Assembly (NCBI GenBank): GCA_032717465.1
Contig: CM064690.1
Span: forward strand, 8,234,643 to 8,298,642
Direction of reading: 5' to 3'
DNA: 64,000 nt
Source of the DNA: Coenobita brevimanus
Taxonomy: Eukaryota > Arthropoda > Malacostraca > Decapoda > Coenobitidae
In this document: positions 24,361 through 35,335 of the stretch, in pieces
How the letters are laid out: the number at the start of each line of letters is the position of its first letter
How positions within the stretch are numbered: position 1 is the first letter of the stretch
The notes under the pieces: generated by a model
Database searches by the model: none
Seen by the model: the letters and a program-made list of their open reading frames with translations, nothing else
Told to the model about the DNA's origin: nothing
Program-made: the position numbers and the translations under genes

Positions 24361-25388
24361 TAGCGATGGAGTAGCAATGGGTTCACCATTAGGACTCATA
24401 CTAGCGAACATTTTTCTCCGCTGCATGAGAAAACGTGGCTTAAAGCATGTCCGTTAGATTTTAGACCCATTTTATACGCGAGGTATGTGGATGACACTCT
24501 CGTAATATTTAAAGTTAAAGAACATGCGTTGAAAGTCTTACAGTACCTCAACAGACAGCATAAAAAAAAAAAAAAAAAAATCCTTCACACTAGAGACGGA
24601 GAAGAATAATCAACTTTCTTTTTATAGATTTGGTGATTTCGAAAAGCAATGGTAAGCTTCTTTTTTCCATTTTCCTCAAGGCAACGTTTTCAGGTTTGGG
24701 CACAGGCTTTTTTAGTTTCAGTCATATCAGATACAGGATCAGATCTGTAAAGACTCTACTCACAGAGCATTTTGTCTGTCATCTACATACGCCCTTTTTC
24801 ATAGTGGAGTAACACTTCGGAGGAAATATTTGTGAATAATGGTTATAGTTCACATTTGTTGATAAAATGGTGAATATATTCCTGAACAATAGATACGAAC
24901 CCAAACAGTGTTCGCCTACAGTGAATAATGAGGTAGTCTACTTAATTTTACCTTATCTAGGAGAGATTTCAGCGAACATAAAGCAAACTTTATTCGAGAG
25001 TTTATCTAAATTTTACCCTAGTATAGATTTTCGGTTCGTCTACCTCAGTTCTTTCAAAACTGGGTGTTTGTTTTGGTTTAAGGACTCTCTGCCAATCGAC
25101 CTGCGTTCGTCGGTAGTTTACTCATTTACCTGCCCTAGTTGCCAAACAGGATATATTGGGAGTACATTAGGTGCTTTCAAAACACACACCGCCGAACATA
25201 TGTGTCAGTCTGGGAGAACCGGTCGTAGGCTTCAGTCATCACCTTATTCAACTGTGAGTGAACATAGTGTTCAGTGTGATACTCGTCATAAAGGTGATAT
25301 TGTAAGAATCTTAAAGTACTTGTATATTATATTGCACAAACCCCAACTTAACAGTACTGTATCTTCCTACGCCCTAATCATAGCTTAA
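24361..25388 (+). pseudogene. Penelope-like RT and GIY-YIG endonuclease, plus copy
   Basis: Starts inside the RT at AMGSPLG, then RYVDDTLVIF near 24480, an A-run at about 24562-24579 that breaks the frame, LVISKSNGKLLFSIF, and the YIGSTLGAFKTHTAEH nuclease segment near 25150. It is nearly identical to the minus copy over 24867-25250, and that part is an open frame of 173 codons. 5' truncated. Confidence 0.8.
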
Positions 25389-25579
25389 ATCTCTTATTTT
25401 CTACTGCTGTATTTTTAAAGCACTTTGATATTTACATGTAAGTAATTTCAATAATTTTATCATTTTAGATCGCAGAAGAGGACATTAGGGAAATGTCGAA
25501 ACGTCTGGTAAAATCTGTTACGTTAGTCACGATACCGTGTTTCCTCTTCCTACTGAACACTGATCTTAATCTACTAACT

Positions 25580-26617
25580 TAGATGCCCACCTACTTTTAC
25601 GGACGCTATATTTACTAGCAGTCTAGAAACTGTTAATGTCATTGATCAACTAACCAGCCACACCATACATACGCAAAGCCTTTAACAGACCCTCTCTACT
25701 TACCTTATCGTATGCTTTTCCCAAATTTACAAATGCCATAAATGCTATACAGTCCTTCTCACAAGCATTCTCCACTAACTGCCTCATTAAAAATATTGAT
25801 CCACATCATCTAGCACTCCTAAAAGCACCTTGTTCTTCACTCAGCAGGCAATCCGACATACTCCTTATATTCTCTACAATACTTTTTCCATACACGTTTC
25901 CTACAACACTCAACAGACTTATGCCACACTAATGACTTCGTTCACTTTTATTCTTATAGAGGGGAAGAACCGTAGTCTTTTTCCATTCTCAATATGCATT
26001 CTAGTCATACAAGCGTATTTTCTTACAATATATTTGATGAACATTTCCATCCACTCTTCGCCTCACATAGTTATCTCAGCACATACACCTGCTGCATTCC
26101 TGTTTCTCAGCCGATTCACAGCATTCTACTCTTCAGCCAATATTACATTCCTGGGCACTCTGAACTTTCTGTGCAAACCGGCAGTATCAGTCATGTTTTC
26201 TACCCTCTGCTGTCATCATTTCCATTCAACAACATTTCAAAATTCATCTGCCCCTTATTAAATATTATTTATTTTATTATTTATTATTATGTTAATTATT
26301 AGTATCCCTCCATTTTCATCGCTTCCACTCGCACATCTTTCCAACTATATTTCTAAATTTTCGCTATTTTTTTTTTTTTTTTTTTTTTTTACGAGTCTCC
26401 TCCTCTCAGAGAAATTTGCTTTATTTTTTCCTCCAAGATCGTCATTTACTTCACATTGTCTCTTTGCAAGTCTCCTCGTATGCTTCTTAATTCCAGTGTA
26501 TCATCTTTCATTTGCGTCCCTTTCTTCCATCGACTCTGGCTGCATCATCTTCCCATCCTCCACCGCCCTTTTTAACTTCATCTCTCTCCAAACTGTACCT
26601 TTCTTCCTACCTGCTAG

Positions 26618-26652
<35 letters not shown>

Positions 26653-26960
26653 TGAACCGTGCAATCATAGGATCGGCTAACCGTTTCATCACCCTCGTAT
26701 CAACAATGGCATTATTCTCTCTACAAGCATGTGGTCAGACATGTTCATTTCAGGAGACTCTCCATTTCCTCTGAACCATATGTGTGCGTCTTTGTGTTAA
26801 AAATTATGAAATACAAATGCATCAACTCCTTTTCTGACCAATGTCCTTTAGTCATCTCGATAATCATTCTCCCTCGGCACTGCACAGCGACCCCATTATA
26901 TCATTCACAGGACCAATGTCAACTCTCCCGTTCATCTGACACATTATGAACACTTTACAA
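25580..26960 (-). pseudogene. LINE reverse transcriptase/linker, 5' part of the split copy
   Basis: On the minus strand 25690-25760 reads AFVNLGKAYDKVSREGLLKALRMYGV, the first Asp motif of LINE RT. The 26420-26600 part resembles the basic linker between endonuclease and RT (VWREMKLKRAVEDGK). The far 5' part (about 26640-26960) has only weak endonuclease likeness. It continues beyond the Penelope and SINE insertion as the fragment at 21480-22290. A T-run at 26369-26390 and a (CT)n run at 26618-26649 interrupt it. Confidence 0.6.
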
Positions 26961-28400
26961 CTCATGGGCAGTTTTACAGACAAGTCACTCCTTACTACAA
27001 GATTTCTCTCTCTCTCTCTCTCTCTCTCTCAAACCGAGCCAGATCGATTTGCACAAATGAAATATTGACATTATAGTACTCAATGTTGGTCTGGTTAGAG
27101 ATTCACTTCTATATTTTCTCTAACGTTTCGGGACTACACAGAACCCATCTTCAGAGAATGTGAAGTGTAGCCTAGACATTTTTGACCCTAGAAATTCTCT
27201 CCCTCTCTCGTGCCGCAGCCTGATTGGTAACCTTTGGAAGAAGTACGCCGTCCTACAGCACTAATGTTGCAATCAGTGGTTGGGTAGGACGACGTAATTC
27301 TCTCGGAGGTAGGCAATCAGGTTGCGACACGAGGAGGTGGAGAGAATTTCCTGAGGCATAACTGTCTGGACAGTGTGAAGAGAGCGCTGGATGCGAGAGG
27401 GATGTCTGTTGAGCAAGGAAGAGTGGCTGTGCGTGACAGAAATAAATGGAGAGAAGTTGTGAATGAATAAGTGATGACGCAGCCATGAGGGGATATTCTC
27501 CCACATTTGGTCTGATCAGCTAGTCAGGTCAGGTGCGGGTAAGGGGATGGGTCTGTTATGATGTGGCAGGGGTAAACCAGTTCTGCTGTCGGGCCCTGCT
27601 GCGGATGTCACTGATTGCATTGGGCAGTTGACCCTTGTGCGGTGTGGTGCGGTGAGGATCTGTCCGTTCTCCCCTTTGGGGCTAAGATGTGAATGAATGT
27701 GTCTGAATGGATGAGTAAATGGAGAGTGTGTCGTCCTGTCTCGGCTACCTCCCTTTCCTTGGGGGAAGCAGCCCAGGTATATAGATAGGTAGATAGAGAT
27801 AACTGTCTCGGCTGTCACTTCTTCAAACTCTATGAAGAAATTCAGACTCAGTCCTGCTTCTCTCCCACCCAACATTTCCACTTGTCGCAGTGGACCATCT
27901 ACACTATAGCTCGTTCACGTGACCTCATTGGAGATTTTCGTCCTTTTCGAACATATTTCAATAAACGGTCTGGCTACAGACAGACAGACATGTAGGTATG
28001 AGAGAGAGAGAGAGAGAACTACATCAGTCCCCTATTCTCTCCAAAGCTGAATAAAATCGTTTGTAAGTAACATGAGTAAAGAATTCGTCCTGGGCCTGAA
28101 GAGGTTAAATATAGGAACGTGATAATTATGGAATTTCGATGTGCCAAGGCCATAATTCAAAGTGGCATGTGAGGCTTTGTAACAACTCTGCCTTACAGGT
28201 TTAATAATTATCTTGACTGGTATCTGTGTCGTGTTATTATCGACGCAGTTTGAATAGGTAACATACAAAAATATGTTCAGGTGTAAATCGCTGAAAAAGT
28301 GTTGTTATGAAATTTGTTGTTAATAAAAATCAATTCTTGAGAGAACCAAAACCGCGCACGAGCAGCACCGGTGCCAGCAGCAGGTATATTTCTGAAGCGT
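26961..28400. other. Intergenic repeat debris upstream of the IR gene
   Basis: Holds (CT)n at 27005-27030 and a Penelope-type terminal repeat motif at about 27090-27180. A 27250-27880 minus-strand block has proline- and histidine-rich frames that I cannot assign. A CTACCTCCCTTTCC...AGCC...GGTATATAGATAG block (about 27747-27800) also occurs at 37530-37585. No gene recognised. Confidence 0.5.
27065..27180 (-). repeat. Penelope-type terminal repeat fragment with hammerhead-like motif
   Basis: The minus strand reads CTGAAGATGGG...CCCGAAACGTTAGAG, followed by CTCTAAC. CTGAAGA and GAAAC flank a GGG/CCC helix, and GTTAGAG pairs with CTCTAAC. Hammerhead ribozymes with such cores are known in Penelope terminal repeats; whether this one is complete was not tested. 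Confidence 0.4.
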
Positions 28401-28467
28401 GAGGGGGAGCGACGCTGGATAACAGGATTCCTTCAGTCAGCTATACGCGCTGGACCAGTCAGAAGTA

Positions 28468-29637
28468 ATGATTCCACGTACACTGACGGTACTGACTGCT
28501 GTGCACTTCGCTTCACTCACCCACACCGCTACTGTGGCTTCGTTTTTCATGGCCGGATCTGGGTTATTTCACCAGCCTGACCCACATTCCCTGGCGCTTT
28601 TAGATGATATTGTGGAGGTGGCTGAAGGGCCGTTGAGTGACCAATGGATTGTTATCCTGGTCGACTCTTCTGTCGACCAGATATTTCCTCTCGATCAACT
28701 ACTGCGGGAACTACATCACGCTGACAATGTTCACCCACTGTTTTTATCATACCCAATAGTCCAGAACCCATGGCAAGAGCAGCTGCCACTCTCGTCTACT
28801 TGCAGTGGTCAATGTGCTATATTGTTACTGACTGGTGCATTGCCTGCATGGCTTCAAGAGGCGGGGGATGCTTGGGCCCCGACCACCATGCTTGTTGTCA
28901 ATGTAAACACGTCCTGGGATGCCGCTGCTCTGATGGAATGGCAACAGATCCAGAGAGCGACATCCCTTGCTCTCATGGAAAGCGTTTCAGCTGACAAATC
29001 CCTTCCTTCTCGCGTCTTCACCTCCAGCCCCTTCTCTGAAGCACCCGAAGGAAAACGGCGCTTTAAGACTGAAATGGGTCGTTGGAATAAAACTAGATTT
29101 GCTTTGAGAGGCAACCTGTTCCCGGACAGATTCCAGACGTTTGGTGGTGAAGTTCTGCACGTGGCCAGCGATGTGGATGACTATCCACTAGTTTATGGCG
29201 ACGAGAAAGCTGGTCAAGGTACAAACGTCAAGATCCTAGAGAGTCTTGGGTCCTGGCTGGATTTTACATTCGTTTTAGCATATGAGGCTGTGGACTGTCA
29301 GTGGGGTGAATTTGAGAACGGCACTTGGACAGGTCTTCTGGGGGAACTACAGAGAAGGGAGAAGAACGTGACCATCAACTATTTTACTGTTGTTGAGGAG
29401 CGCCTCAAAGCCTTCGACTGCACCACCACCTACTTCCACGAGGGATTCGGATTCGCCCTTCGTATACCCCCTCCTCTGCCTGCCTGGATGAACCTAACAT
29501 ATCCGTTCCAAGCCCTGGTATGGGCAAGTGTTTGTGGAGTTCTTCTGATCGTCACCCCAACACTGTTCTTCGTGAACCGTTTTGCCTCTTTTAATACACA
29601 GATGTCTCTTCAAGACGCTGCCATCATCGTTTACGGG
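28468..29637 (+). CDS. Variant ionotropic receptor (IR), exon 1: signal peptide, ligand-binding region, TM1
   Basis: 390 open codons ending in a donor, GGG|GTATGC, phase 0. The start Met is the first after an in-frame TAA at 28420 and begins a hydrophobic leader. Residues ~225-350 match the S1 half of the iGluR/IR ligand-binding domain: FGGEVLHVASDV..YPLVY, GTNVKILESLGSWLDFTF, ENGTWTGLLGELQRREKNV, then FDCTTTYFHEGFGFALR. A membrane segment, FQALVWASVCGVLLIVTPTLFF, is TM1. Variant IRs are cation channels that detect odorants, tastants or other cues in sensory neuron membranes. The poor conservation of S1 suggests a divergent IR rather than a co-receptor such as IR25a. Exon 2 lies 18 kb downstream at 47953 in matching phase. 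Confidence 0.85.
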
Positions 29638-29784
29638 GTATGCTGTTCATATAATTTTTCCAGTAATTTGTTCTGTTTTGCTATTCATTTAATCGGATTA
29701 TTTTGAAGTGTCACTTATTTCATGACCATTATTTTTTTTATTTTTTCCTGTTTACTTGCCCATCACTTATCTATTAAAACTATA

Positions 29785-30170
29785 TATTTTGTAGTGTTAT
29801 CTAATTCATTATTCCATATGTTTTGCAGTTATCTGTTTCATTATTAATTTTGCTGTTATCTATTTTCTATGTTTTGCAGTGTTATTTGTTTCATCATTTG
29901 TTTTGTAGTGTTATTGGTTTCATTCGTTCATCTGCTTTGCATTGTTATGTGTTCCATTCGTTCATTCATTTTGTGGTGTCATCTATTTCATTCGTTAAAT
30001 TGTTGATTTGCTCTGATGATTTGCTTGGTAATCATCATCTGACTTGTAGTCATTTCAGCTTTATTCTCTCATTTATTTTGCAGTGCTATGTATTACGTTT
30101 TTTCATCTGTTTTAGGATATCCTTTGTTCTGTTACCTGTTTCATCTATTCATTTGTTTTGTAGTTATTCA
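29785..30170 (+). repeat. Degenerate ~30-36 bp minisatellite in the IR intron
   Basis: About ten diverged units of the type TTTTGCAGTGTTAT..GTTTCATTCGTT follow each other with varied length. Only the TTTGYAGTGTTAT core and TTTCAT are steady. Confidence 0.55.
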
Positions 30171-30799
30171 ATCAGGCTCACTAATATCAATCATGTCCAG
30201 TTCGGCCTACCGCATGTATTTTGTCTGAGGCTCATTATCTCACCCGGTTAGGAGGATTTTTATAGTCGGTTTCTTTCATCTGATGGAACAGAGTCATCCT
30301 TAAAATCTGATTTTTGTGTCATGGTTGCATGAAATACTATGAGCCATAGCTGTGACAAACGAATGAGTATTCTTGGTTAGCATTTAAATCACTTTTCCAG
30401 TCCGACTAAACTAAACCGAATGGGGTTAGAGATCTCTGGCAGGTTAAACATTCAATAGTGCCTCTTCCTTAGTGATTTATTTGAATATATCATATCAGTA
30501 TTCTCTGTGCCTTTCATATTTCGTTAATACTAAATAGTCTGCATAAGTAACATACAAAAAAAAAAAAAAAAATGTTAACGATCCAGATACGGGAATAAAT
30601 TAGTAAAGAAGAGATGTCAGGGAGCCTCCTCAATTGACGAGATTGCAGGAACTGGCGAGGCAATAATTGATTTCTATTTTCAGGTCAATGTTGGGCAGTT
30701 CAGGTGCTATTAAGACGTATATTTAGGTAAAGCCATGCCCATTTGTATCATTTATGTCTAAAGACATTAAAAAAGGGCAGGCCATGACGGGGGAAGTAC

Positions 30800-32420
30800 A
30801 GTCTTCTTCTTCTTCTCCTTTCGGCTCTCCCCTTAGGGATCGCCACAGCGGATCACCCGTCTCCATCTTACTCTGTCTTCTGCATCTTCTTCTCTTACAC
30901 CTACCACCCGTATGTCCTCCTTCACTACATCCATACACCTCTTTCTCCTGCCTGATAACTCCATTTCCAGCATCCTCCTCCCGACATACTCCTCATCCCT
31001 CCTCCGCACATGTCCAAACCATCTCAGTCTCGCCTCTCTAGCTTTGTCTCCAAACTGACTTACGTGCGCTGTCCCTCTAATATGTTCATTTTTAATTTTG
31101 TCCAACCTCGTCACTCCTAGTGAAAAACGCAACGTCTTCAATTCTGCTACCTCCAGCTGTGCCTCCTGTCTTTTTGTTAGTGGTACTGTCTCCATTCCGT
31201 ACACCATGGTTGGCCTCACTACCGTATTATAAACTTTCCCTTTCATTTCTGCAGAGACCCTTCTGTCACAGATCACTCCTGTCACCTTTCTCCACCCACT
31301 CCATCCCGCCTGCACTCTCATTTTTTACCTCTCTACCACACTCTCCATTACTTTGTACAGTTGACCCCAAGTATTTGAATTCATCTACCTTTGCCACCTC
31401 TACACCTTGCAGCCTCACGGTTCCCCTGTCATCTCTCTCATTTACACACATGTACTGAGTCTTGCTTCTGTTTACTTTCATTTCCCTTCTCTCCAGTGCA
31501 TATCTCCATCTCTCAAGCTCTGTCTCAGCTTCCTCCCGGCTCTCACTACATATCACAATGTCGTCCGCAAACATCATTGTCCACGGAGGCTCCTGTCTAA
31601 TCTCATCTGTCAGTCCGTCCATCACCACTGCAAACAAGAAGGGGCTCAAAGTCGATCCTTCATGCAATCCCACCTCCACCTTGAAACCCTCAGTCATTCC
31701 TACTGCACATCTCACTGCTGTTACACTATCGTCGTACATGTCCTTCACACCCTCAAGTACTTCTCTGCTACTCCTGACTTTCTCATACAGTACCACAGCT
31801 CCTCTCTCGGTACCCTATCATAAGCCTTCTCCAAGTCTATAAACACACAATGCAACTCCTTCTGGCCTTCTCTGTACTTCTCCATCACCATTCTCGAAGC
31901 AAATATGGCATCTATAGTATTTCTCCCTGGCATGAAACCAAATTGCTCCTCGGCGGATCCTCACTTCTTTTCTCAGCCTAGCTTCCACCACTCTTTCCCA
32001 TATCTTCATTGCATGGCTGATCAGCTTTATACCTCTGTAGTTGCTGCAGCACTGCACATCACTCTTGTTCTTGAAAATCGGAACTAGAATACTTTTTCTC
32101 CACTCCTCCGGCATCCTCTCACCTTCCAAGATTTTGTTAAACACTCTGGTAAACCACTTCACAGCCATCTCTCCTAAGCTCCTCCATGCTTCCACTGGTA
32201 TACCATCTGGGCCCACTGCCGTGGCATCCTTCATCCTCCTCATGGCATTCCTCACTTCCTCTCTGGTGATCTCTTGCACTTTCTAACTCACTGCCTCCAG
32301 CTCTTCCAACCTTCCCTCTCTCATATTTTCTATATTCATCAACTCTTCGAAATACTCCTTCCACCTTCTTAGTACACTCTCCTCACTTGTCATATACCCT
32401 ATGAATATGGACGTTGTAGG
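30800..32420 (-). pseudogene. RTE/BovB-like LINE, 5' truncated
   Basis: Minus-strand frames carry, in order, TSEESVLRRWKEYFEELMN, AVGPDGIPVEAW, KNKSDVQCCSNYRGIKLIS, FIDLEKAYDRVPREELW and MFADDIVICSES with the catalytic Asp pair. After these come VNERDDRGTVRLQG, EFKYLGSTVQSNGECG, RPTMVYGMETVPLTKRQE, LRWFGHVRRRDEEYVGRRML and a CGDP end with a (GAA)n-type 3' tail. This is the RT and C-terminus of the RTE/BovB group. The endonuclease is missing. At least three frame changes make it dead, yet sequence motifs are well preserved, suggesting a fairly recent insertion. Confidence 0.85.
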
Positions 32421-33835
32421 TACGGCCATGAACAAAAGTTCATCGACAATCCTCAGCCAGCATTTTATCCTGCCTTCCTCATTTCTCGTTCCACCCCAAG
32501 TGAAAGACAATATGCTTCATTCTCATACTCTTTTGCTGGATGCTTCATATTCCTATAGCATTAAAGCTGTTCACGCAACGCCATATGTTTCATTCTCATA
32601 CTCTTTTGTTGGGTGCTTCATATTCCTGTAGCATAAACGTTGTTCAAGCAACGCCATCAATAAACGGGTTTCCTGTCTCTTTTTTTTTTTTAAGTTGGAT
32701 ATTTCTATAGGTAAAATATACGCAGAAAATTACTATGCCAACCATTTTCCCCCCAAAACTTTGCAGATACATGAAACAATAAAAGATAATTGAAAAATCA
32801 CTTGACTGAAATGGCCCCTGATTGATCGTGACGTCACTACTCACACTGAGGCAGCATAGTCGACTTTGTTTAGGTGTTGTCTGCATAACCTGTGCTTATT
32901 TCTGATCTCCAAGAATGCCAAATGACAAGAGGAGTAATCGCTAGTGTTTCGTCCCAGTGTGTAAGAGTACAGACAAAAACACACCAGGGAAATTATTTCT
33001 CTGTGTACCAGGCAATAAGAATAAACGAAAGCCGTGTTGACTGGCTGCACATCGGAAGTTCCAGTGCTGGCATGCAGTCTCTGCTGCTGTGAAAATATTA
33101 TTTTCTTCACTATATAGGTTCATAAACACCTAATTATCTCTGAAATCCGGTCAAAAATTTGTGCTTATTTCAGTTATTAATAGAAAATTAGGATTCAGAG
33201 CTAAAACATGGTAATGTTATCGAGTATTTCTACTTCAGATCGCCAAGACGCCTTGACAGACCTCTGTTTTGCAAAACTACTGATTTACAGTGCAAATAAA
33301 TGTATTTGCATGTTAGCCTTTTGAGATTCAGATGACTATTTCGATCGTCATTTCAAATACAACCTCAGAGATTCCGATGACACATTTAATCATCATTTTA
33401 AGAAACTTTTGTAAAATATTCACAATAAATCGCATTTACGCATAATAACAGAGAGAGTCGAGCATGATGTCACGGAATGGTTTGCTCTATGTGTGGCGGT
33501 ACTGCACATCTGGTCTGACTCATGGCTTTGTTTTTTTTATAACTTTATTCTTGGTGAATGTTTTTCTACAGTAAGGTTTAAAATTTTTGGTTTTTGCCTA
33601 ACTTCAACTCGTCACTTTGACTTTTTATTTTATTTGTTTTCCTTTTATGAACATACTACGATAAAGTACAACTATTCAGCTTTAAAAAGACACCAAAACC
33701 AACATTCTGTAATGAAAAGTGTAATAACACAGAGCGATCAAAGTGAAATATCGGGCCGCAAAAGATGTGGATCAGCCTGAGTGGCTGACTCTAGCACAGA
33801 CATAATCTGCCCAGCCCAGAAACTTCTATCTATCT
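32421..33835. other. Intron stretch with one tandem duplication
   Basis: Contains a 73-bp tandem duplication at 32511-32655 and a T-run near 32681-32692. Otherwise AT-rich with no gene or recognised element. Confidence 0.5.
32511..32655. repeat. 73-bp unit duplicated in tandem
   Basis: Units 32511-32583 and 32584-32655 both run from TATG[C/T]TTCATTCTCATAC to CAACGCCA with about ten differences. Confidence 0.85.
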
Positions 33836-33839
33836 ATCT

Positions 33840-35010
33840 ATTGCCAGACGTCTCAATCCCGTTTGGGGTGGCCACAAACAAATCGCCTCCAAGTCGCCCT
33901 GTCCCCCGCCATTTCACTGCCCTGCTCCCAACTCACACCCCCCTCTCTCATATACCTCTCCACCCCATCCCTCCATCTCATCCTCGGCCTCCCCCTCCCT
34001 CTTTCCCCCTCCACCTCACTCACATACACTCTCTTCGTCAGTCTTTCACCCTCCATCCTCTCCACATGGCCAAACCACCTCAGTGTGTTCCTCATAACGC
34101 TTTCTATCATATCCACATCAACACCACAACTCTCCTTTATATCCTCATTCGTCAGCCTGTCTCTCCATGTACTCCACAGGCTCCTCTTAAATAACTCATT
34201 TCCACTGCTCTCACTCTTGACTTGTGTCCTTCCGACAACGTCCAAGCTTCACTTCTGTACTTTAGAGTTGGTATCACAATACTGTCATGTAGTAACTTTT
34301 TCACTTCCATACTCACTTCCCTGTTTCTTATCACTGCTTTCAAAGAACCAGCAACCTTTCTTCCCTGCTGTACCCTTTCAAGCACTTCACCCTCCAAACT
34401 TCCATCCTTACTCATCACACTACCCAAGAACTTAAACGTACTCACATTTTCCAATTCCTCACCATCCACCCTCGCTGTACATTCACTGACTTCACCTCTC
34501 TCAAAGACCATCACTTTACTCTTCCCTGCATTCACCTTTAGATTCCGTTTCTTACACACTCTCTCAAACTCATCCACCAAGCCTTGCAGCTCCCCTTCGT
34601 CTTCACTCAACAACACAGTATCATCTGTAAACAACAGTACAGGGAGTTTCCAAACACTATCTTCTCTCACCAGGGCCACTCCAACATCCACTACCCTACC
34701 TTGTACCTCTTTTATTACCCCATCTATGTACAGATTGAACAACCATGGAGACATGACACATCCCTGTTTCAACCCAACCTTCAAAGAGAAAAATTCACTT
34801 AGTTCACCATCCACACGCAGTGCAGCCTTCGCACCATCGTACATACTCTTCACAGCATTCAACAACTTCCCATCTACTCCATATATTCTTAACACTTTCC
34901 ACAATCCTTGTCTATCCACCCTGTCATATGCTTTCTCCAAATCCATGAAAGCCGCATACAACTTCTTTCCCTTCTCTAGAAACTTTTCCACTAAAGATCT
35001 GAGAATGAAT
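33840..35010 (-). pseudogene. APE-type LINE, 3' half (reverse transcriptase)
   Basis: A 279-codon frame reads MDLEKAYDRVDRQGLWKVLRIYGVDGK, then GLKQGCVMSPWLFNLYIDGVIKEV, LLFTDDTVLLSE (catalytic Asp pair, with Thr in place of the usual Ala), NLKVNAGKSKVMVFE, and TFKFLGSVMSKDGS. A second frame follows with LRWFGHVERMEGERLTKRVYVSEVEG and GRGRPRMRW. The element ends in (TAGA)n at 33830. It is 5' truncated just upstream of the first Asp motif. The same family, on the plus strand and with its endonuclease, begins at 62041; the first ~90 shared residues are almost identical. Confidence 0.85.
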
Positions 35011-35335
35011 ATCTGATCTACACAACTTGATAGCGTTAAATTAATATTTGTACAAAGTAGAAGTTTGCCAAGGCCAGTTGCTGAGCTAAAGGAGAAACAC
35101 TTCCACTAACTTTAGCGTATTTTTGCTGATTCCTAATTATTTATTAACAGTTAAGTTAAACACAAAAATCTGACCGGATTTCATAAAGCTGGGTGTATTT
35201 GAACCTATATAGTGATAAAATCTATAATATTTACCAATTAGAAGTGCCGATTCCATGTTGACTTGGCAAATGACAGCAGATTCGGTATTTCGTCGCACTC
35301 TCCTAAGGGCACTTCCTTCAAGTTCAGAGTCACTC

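Larger units (their letters stand above)
22749..25555. mobile_element. Composite head-to-head Penelope-like element
   Basis: Two partial Penelope copies point away from each other from a junction near 24360. Each reaches its own 3' end (22749 and 25555). The whole unit is flanked by the same 13 bases, AACACTGATCTTA, at 22736-22748 and 25556-25568. The direct repeat shows that the inverted pair entered as one unit or was made during one insertion. Confidence 0.8.

Noticed and set aside
34222..35016. 264-codon plus-strand reading frame
   Set aside because: Antisense to a well-supported LINE RT with the catalytic FTDD motif on the minus strand.
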